This document shows positions 5,439 to 7,939 of a stretch of DNA of 7,939 nucleotides, piece by piece. Both the position numbers and the translations under genes were made by a program. Position 1 is the stretch's first letter, and each line of letters begins with the position of its first letter. Under the pieces are notes generated by a model. The model saw only the letters and a list, made by a program, of their open reading frames with translations, searched no databases and was not told the DNA's origin. The DNA is taken from contig PKXB01000119.1 in assembly GCA_003133345.1 (NCBI GenBank), forward strand, positions 6,857 to 14,795, in the 5' to 3' direction. Source of the stretch: Hyphomicrobiales bacterium (lineage in GTDB: Bacteria; Pseudomonadota; Alphaproteobacteria; Rhizobiales; Xanthobacteraceae).

Positions 5439-5452
5439 TTGATATCTGTCAA
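5439..5452 (+). promoter_or_regulatory. FNR/FixK-type box upstream of sdhC
   Basis: TTGAT-ATCT-GTCAA matches the FNR/FnrN/FixK consensus TTGAY-N4-RTCAA at all fixed positions. The centre (5445.5) is about 103 bases upstream of the sdhC ATG. For class II activation the transcript would start near 5486; the -10 region there (GACATT, 5475-5480) is weak, so the site might repress or act with another promoter. The role is inferred. Confidence 0.6.
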
Positions 5453-5548
5453 TGAGCGTGTTGCGGCTCTGGTGGACATTGGTTAGGAGCCGGCCACGCT
5501 TCCTCGATGCGAGCCAGCGGCAAGTTTTGAGCGTTCTGGAGAATGACA

Positions 5549-5977
5549 ATGGCTGAGCTTAAGGCGGGTTCGACGACAGGATCGCGCCGCGCGCGTCCGC
5601 TCTCTCCGCACTTGCAAGTCTATAAGCTGATGCTGACGTTCGTGATGTCCGGCTTTCATCGCATCAGCGGCGCCGTATTGTATTTCGGCATGCTGCTGAT
5701 CGCCTGGTGGCTGATCGCGGCGGCGTCCGGCCCCAACGCCTACGCCAATTTCGAATGGTTCATGGGCAGCCTGATCGGGCGGCTGGTGCTGTTCGGCTAC
5801 ACTTGGGCCTTGCTGCATCACCTGCTCGGCGGCATTCGCCATCTGATCTGGGACACCATTCATGGATTTGAACCGGCTGAGCGCGAGCTGCTGGTGCTCG
5901 CGACGCTGGTCGGCTCGATCTCGCTCACGCTCATCGTCTGGGTGGTCGGCTATCTCGCCATGGGAGGCCCGCGATGA
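5549..5977 (+). CDS. sdhC: Succinate dehydrogenase cytochrome b556 subunit (142 aa)
   Basis: A membrane anchor of complex II that binds haem b with SdhD and forms part of the ubiquinone site. It begins with RPLSPHLQVYK (16-26). S34 and R38 in MSGFHRISG correspond to the E. coli quinone-site residues S27 and R31. H91 in HLLGGIRHLIWD (91-102) aligns with the E. coli haem ligand H84, seven residues before the conserved H98. Three helices lie at about 31-59, 73-93 and 114-138. Start: ATG 5549 is chosen over ATG 5543 because GGAG (5538-5541) is seven bases from the former and only one from the latter. It overlaps sdhD by four bases (ATGA), which indicates translational coupling. It is the first gene of the sdhCDA operon; sdhB is expected beyond the window. 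Confidence 0.96.
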   Translation: MAELKAGSTTGSRRARPLSPHLQVYKLMLTFVMSGFHRISGAVLYFGMLLIAWWLIAAASGPNAYANFEWFMGSLIGRLVLFGYTWALLHHLLGGIRHLIWDTIHGFEPAERELLVLATLVGSISLTLIVWVVGYLAMGGPR

Positions 5978-6363
5978 AGGAGCCTCAGATGCGCACGCCG
6001 ATGCGCCACGTGCGCGGGCTTGGCGCCGCCCACACCGGCACGCGAGATTTTTGGCATCAGCGCGTGACCTCGGTAGCCGGGATCCCGCTTTGCATCGCGC
6101 TGGTGATCATCGTCGTCGGGCTGCTCGGCCGCAGTCACGCCGCGGTCGTGCAAATTCTCGGGTCGCCGATCGTGGCCATCATCATGCTGCTGTTCATCAT
6201 CAATACCGTTTATCACATGTGGATCGGCATGCAGGAGATCATCATCGACTACGTGCATGAAGATAAGCTCAAGCTCGCGACCTTGTTGGGAAATACTTTC
6301 TTCTGCTTTACCATCGGCTTCGCCAGCGCCTTCGCAATCCTCAAACTCTCGTTCGGAGTCTAA
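5974..6363 (+). CDS. sdhD: Succinate dehydrogenase membrane anchor subunit (129 aa)
   Basis: The second membrane anchor of complex II. H81 in [19 protein letters not shown] aligns with the E. coli SdhD haem ligand H71, and D92-Y93 with the quinone-site pair D82-Y83, at identical spacing of 11. Three helices are visible, at about 36-52, 64-88 and 100-125. Start: ATG 5974 overlaps the sdhC stop and has GGGAGG (5962-5967) six bases upstream; the in-frame ATG 5989 is less likely. The gene ends two bases before the sdhA start. Confidence 0.96.
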   Translation: MKEPQMRTPMRHVRGLGAAHTGTRDFWHQRVTSVAGIPLCIALVIIVVGLLGRSHAAVVQILGSPIVAIIMLLFIINTVYHMWIGMQEIIIDYVHEDKLKLATLLGNTFFCFTIGFASAFAILKLSFGV

Positions 6364-6365
6364 CC

Positions 6366-7939
6366 ATGGCCACGAACGGAAAATCGAATGGAGCGCCCGC
6401 GGTCAACGGCAGCGCATACCCGATCGAGGATCACAGCTACGACGTGGTGGTGATCGGCGCCGGCGGCTCCGGCCTGCGCGCCGTGGTCGGCTGCAGCGAG
6501 GCCGGCCTGCGCACCGCCTGCATCAGCAAGGTGTTCCCGACCCGCTCGCACACCGTGTCAGCCCAGGGCGGCATCGCCGCCGCGCTCGGCAATATGGGCG
6601 AGGACGACTGGCGCTGGCACATGTACGACACCGTCAAGGGCGCCGACTGGCTCGGCGACCAAGACGCCATCGAATATCTCTGCCGTAACGCGCCCGACGC
6701 GGTCTACGAGCTGGAGCACTGGGGCCTGCCGTTCTCGCGCAGCGAGGACGGCAAGATCTACCAGCGTCCGTTCGGCGGCATGACCACCCATTACGGCAAG
6801 GGCACCGCGCAGCGCACCTGCGCCGCCGCCGACCGCACCGGCCACGCCATGCTGCACACCATGTACGGCCAGGCGCTGCGGCATTCGGCCGAGTTCTACA
6901 TCGAATATTTCGCCATCGACCTGATCATGGACGACGACGGCCGCTGCCGCGGCGTGGTCGCGCTCAATCTAGACGACGGCACCATCCATCGCTTCAGGGC
7001 CAATATGGTCATCATCGCCACCGGAGGCTATGGCCGTATCTACTTCACCTGCACTGGCGCTCACGCGCAAACCGGCGACGGCAACGCCATGGTGCTGCGC
7101 GCCGGCCTGCCGCTGCAAGACATGGAATTCGTGCAATTCCATCCGACCGGCATCTACGGCGCCGGCTGCCTGATCACCGAGGGCGCGCGCGGCGAAGGCG
7201 GCTACCTGGTCAATTCCGAAGGCGAGCGTTTCATGGAGCGTTACGCGCCGTCGGCCAAGGACTTGGCCTCGCGCGACGTGGTCTCACGCTCCATGACCAT
7301 CGAGATCCGCGAAGGCCGCGGGGTCGGCAAGGACAAGGACCATATCTACCTGCACCTCGATCATCTCGACCCCAAGGTGCTGCATGAGCGGCTGCCGGGC
7401 ATTGCGGACCTGGCGCGCATCTTTTCGGGGGTCGATATCTCCAAGGAGCCGATTCCGGTGTTGCCGACCGCCCACTACAACATGGGCGGAATCCCGACGA
7501 ACTATCACGGCGAGGCGTTGACCAAGAAGAACGGCAATGCCGATACCGTGGTGCCCGGACTGATGGCGCTGGGCGAAGCGGCCTGCGTGTCGGTGCACGG
7601 CGCCAACCGGCTCGGCTCCAATTCGCTGATCGATCTCGTGGTGTTCGGCCGCGCCGCCGCTCTGCGCTGCGCTGAACTGCTCACGCCCGGCGACCGGCAG
7701 CCCGACCTACCGAAGGACTCCGCCGAGATGTCGCTGGCGCGGCTCGACAAGTTCCGTCAGGCCGCAGGTGGCACGCGGACGGCCGAGCTGCGGCTCAATA
7801 TGCAGAAGGTGATGCAGACCAATTGCACGGTGTTCCGCACCGGGGAAGTGCTGGAGGAAGGCCACAAGCTGATCCACGACGTCCATGCCAAAATGGCCGA
7901 TATCAAAATCACCGACCGCTCGCTGATCTGGAATTCCGA
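6366..7939 (+). CDS. sdhA: Succinate dehydrogenase flavoprotein subunit (first 524 codons, cut by window edge)
   Basis: SdhA oxidises succinate to fumarate in the TCA cycle and passes electrons through FAD to the SdhB iron-sulfur clusters, on the cytoplasmic face of the membrane. Seen: the dinucleotide-binding motif [10 protein letters not shown] (27-36); the covalent FAD histidine H62 in [11 protein letters not shown]; catalytic and substrate residues H259 (FHPTG), T271/E272 and R275 (TEGARGEGG), R303 (ASRDV), H370 (TAHYNMGG) and R415 ([10 protein letters not shown]). These align with E. coli H45, H242, R286, H354 and R399 at a constant offset of 16-17 residues. The reading frame stays open to the window edge, ending in DRSLIWNS. 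The N-terminus carries a roughly 23-residue polar leader before the flavin fold, as I recall for Bradyrhizobium-type SdhA. CGGAG lies seven bases upstream of the ATG. Fumarate reductase is the fold alternative, but the SdhC/D anchors argue for SDH. Confidence 0.98.
   Translation, partial: MATNGKSNGAPAVNGSAYPIEDHSYDVVVIGAGGSGLRAVVGCSEAGLRTACISKVFPTRSHTVSAQGGIAAALGNMGEDDWRWHMYDTVKGADWLGDQDAIEYLCRNAPDAVYELEHWGLPFSRSEDGKIYQRPFGGMTTHYGKGTAQRTCAAADRTGHAMLHTMYGQALRHSAEFYIEYFAIDLIMDDDGRCRGVVALNLDDGTIHRFRANMVIIATGGYGRIYFTCTGAHAQTGDGNAMVLRAGLPLQDMEFVQFHPTGIYGAGCLITEGARGEGGYLVNSEGERFMERYAPSAKDLASRDVVSRSMTIEIREGRGVGKDKDHIYLHLDHLDPKVLHERLPGIADLARIFSGVDISKEPIPVLPTAHYNMGGIPTNYHGEALTKKNGNADTVVPGLMALGEAACVSVHGANRLGSNSLIDLVVFGRAAALRCAELLTPGDRQPDLPKDSAEMSLARLDKFRQAAGGTRTAELRLNMQKVMQTNCTVFRTGEVLEEGHKLIHDVHAKMADIKITDRSLIWNS

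Larger units (their letters stand above)
5241..5548. other. 308-base gene-free region between the LysR gene and sdhC
   Basis: No supported gene was found in this stretch. It carries, from left to right, two LysR-like palindromes around a tentative LysR promoter, a short inverted repeat ATTG-N8-CAAT (5289-5304), a nested foldable inverted repeat (5370-5436), an FNR/FixK-type box (5439-5452), and the sdhC leader with ribosome site GGAG (5538-5541). The individual elements are listed separately. Confidence 0.8.

Noticed and set aside
5390..5548. Minus-strand open frame of about 55 codons in the LysR-sdhC gap, ending RETAERLGLA and stop
   Set aside because: No start codon with a ribosome site, no recognised family; open frames of this size are common at this G+C. 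A decayed regulator end cannot be excluded.
1..7939. CRISPR array, tRNA, rRNA, transposase or phage genes
   Set aside because: No regularly spaced direct repeats, no tRNA or rRNA signatures and no transposase or phage motifs were seen on either strand.

Overview
The window looks like chromosomal DNA from an alphaproteobacterium of the order Hyphomicrobiales (Rhizobiales), probably near Bradyrhizobium, Rhodopseudomonas or Pseudolabrys. The reasons are the high G+C content, the protein sequence style of SdhA, LeuB and the mesaconyl-CoA hydratase, FixK/FnrN-type palindromes, and a copy of the GAGCATGATC...GATCATGCTC intergenic palindrome that is abundant in this order. The placement is from recognition only; no search was run.

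Left part, all on the minus strand. The first 593 bases hold the 5' two-thirds or so of leuB (leucine biosynthesis), cut by the window edge. Upstream of it lie three genes that read as one redox unit. In transcription order they are a 46-residue secreted pentapeptide MXKDX-repeat protein (2365-2225), a four-helix b561-type di-heme cytochrome (2128-1511), and a sulfite-oxidase-fold molybdopterin protein (1441-668) whose N-terminus carries both a twin-arginine motif and a lipobox. The palindromic repeat sits between the last two genes. The substrate of this system is not evident.

Middle. A 155-base divergent intergenic region separates that unit from a plus-strand gene for mesaconyl-CoA hydratase (mch, TTG start) of the ethylmalonyl-CoA pathway. 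Converging on it with only 10 bases between the genes is a small Tat-exported nitroreductase-fold flavoprotein (4249-3596). Its promoter region carries a perfect FNR/FixK box placed as in a class II activated promoter. Upstream of it, on the same strand, is a LysR-type regulator (5240-4353).

Right part, plus strand. A 308-base gene-free region lies between the LysR gene and sdhC. It holds two matching CTTC-N9-GAAG palindromes with LysR-box geometry, a foldable nested inverted repeat, and a second FNR/FixK-type box. It is followed by sdhC, sdhD and the first 524 codons of sdhA (succinate dehydrogenase); sdhA runs off the window.

Taken together this is mostly a respiratory and central-carbon region. 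Mch and succinate dehydrogenase are linked metabolically, since the ethylmalonyl-CoA pathway delivers C4 units to the TCA cycle. The nitroreductase/LysR pair appears to have been placed between them. The two FNR/FixK boxes suggest oxygen control of the exported flavoprotein and possibly of sdh. The least-understood parts are the MXKDX / cytochrome b561 / molybdoprotein unit and the FixK-linked exported nitroreductase.
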